Assembly: GCA_035714625.1 (NCBI GenBank)
Contig: DASTLT010000114.1
Span: 1 to 14,783, forward strand
Reading direction: 5' to 3'
From: GCA-003244245 sp035714625
GTDB taxonomy: Bacteria > Actinomycetota > Actinomycetes > Mycobacteriales > Pseudonocardiaceae
Length of the DNA stretch: 14,783 nt
Position 1 is the first letter of the stretch. Each line of letters starts with the position of its first letter. The translations under genes and the position numbers were made by a program. Shown piece by piece: positions 14,182 to 14,783 of this stretch. The notes beneath the pieces are model-generated. The model ran no database searches. It saw only the letters and a program-made list of their open reading frames with translations, and was not told where the DNA came from.

Positions 14182-14783
14182 ATGAGCACGATCGAGAGGG
14201 CAGCGCCGGCCACCACGGCCGGCAGAGGACGCTGGATTGACCATTGGGAGCCGGAGGATCCTGAATTCTGGGAGAAGACCGGAAAGCGGGTAGCGAACCG
14301 GAACCTGTGGTTCTCGATCTTCGCCGAGCATATCGGGTTCTCCATGTGGACGGTCTGGTCGGTGCTGGTGCTTTTCATGGGACCGGCCTACGGCGTCGAC
14401 CCGGCGGGCAAGTTCTTCCTGGTCGCGTTGCCTGCGCTGATCGGCGGGCTGATCCGCATTCCCTACACCATGGCGCCGGCCCGTTTCGGTGGCCGGAACT
14501 GGACCATTGTCAGTGCCCTGTTGCTGCTGGTCCCGACGACGCTGGCCATCCTGGTCATGGAACCCGGCACGTCCTACACCACGTTCCTGATCGTCGCGGC
14601 GCTGGCCGGCCTGGGTGGCGGGAACTTCGCCTCGTCGATGGCCAACATCAACACTTTCTTCCCGGAGGGCAAGAAGGGCTGGGCGCTCGGGCTCAACGCT
14701 GGTGGTGGAAACATCGGTGTGCCCGTGGTGCAGCTACTCGGCCTGGTGGTGATCGCGACAGTCGGGATCGGCTACCCGCGTCT
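14182..14783 (+). CDS. narK: NarK-type nitrate/nitrite transporter (5' part; runs off the window)
   Basis: An ATG at 14182, with GGAGG a few bases upstream, opens a frame that continues to the right edge (200 complete codons). The N terminus has IDHWEPEDPEFWEKTGKRVA, conserved in NarK2/NarU-like members of the major facilitator superfamily. Transmembrane segments follow (about residues 52-72, 80-97, 110-127, 136-155 and later), with the nitrate-porter signature GLGGGNFASSMANINTFFP. The protein should sit in the cytoplasmic membrane and exchange or import nitrate/nitrite. The 289 bases upstream (13893-14181) presumably hold its promoter; I could not assign elements. Confidence 0.92.
   Translation, partial: MSTIERAAPATTAGRGRWIDHWEPEDPEFWEKTGKRVANRNLWFSIFAEHIGFSMWTVWSVLVLFMGPAYGVDPAGKFFLVALPALIGGLIRIPYTMAPARFGGRNWTIVSALLLLVPTTLAILVMEPGTSYTTFLIVAALAGLGGGNFASSMANINTFFPEGKKGWALGLNAGGGNIGVPVVQLLGLVVIATVGIGYPR

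Overview
This window looks like chromosomal DNA of a high-GC actinobacterium, most likely a member of the Pseudonocardiales. Reasons: strong G/C preference at third codon positions, frequent GTG and TTG starts, and a gene block (TetR / DUF3152 / moeZ / TIGR02569) that I recall as adjacent genes Rv3208-Rv3205c in Mycobacterium tuberculosis. A Glf that closely resembles the mycobacterial enzyme points the same way. The taxonomic call is inference from gene content; no search was run.

Layout. (1) 1-5280 is a conserved core block: a TetR regulator on the minus strand (215-850), a divergent membrane-anchored DUF3152 zincin-like protein (1067-2236), moeZ (2326-3498) and a TIGR02569 kinase-fold protein (4453-5280). 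A toxin-antitoxin patch sits between moeZ and the kinase-like gene. It holds a minus-strand VapC remnant (3512-3589), then a plus-strand VapBC pair (3697-4317) whose antitoxin appears frameshifted at its 5' end. (2) 5474-13377 is an accessory island bounded by two paralogous HTH-TPR regulators in direct orientation (5586-6956 and 11989-13377) that share their upstream region. Between them lies a minus-strand operon running right to left: an S9 prolyl oligopeptidase (from 11825) whose frame continues into a 40-residue acidic peptide with its own Shine-Dalgarno (9794-9672), an intergenic hairpin, a JmjC/cupin-4 Fe(II)/2-oxoglutarate oxygenase split by an in-frame amber codon (9592-8414), and a UDP-galactopyranose mutase (8397-7147). 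(3) 13408-13892 is a minus-strand VapBC-like pair whose toxin has lost its central part. (4) 14182 to the right edge is the start of a NarK-type nitrate/nitrite transporter.

The most interesting part is the island. Regulator, peptidase, small peptide and JmjC oxygenase together resemble a small peptide-modifying (RiPP-like) system. The peptide would be the substrate, the JmjC protein a hydroxylase, the peptidase a leader protease, and Glf a possible sugar-nucleotide supplier. Only the gene identities are read from the sequence; the pathway is a hypothesis. The amber codon in the oxygenase suggests that the system may be decaying in this strain, and the flanking regulator duplication offers an obvious route for its gain or loss by recombination.
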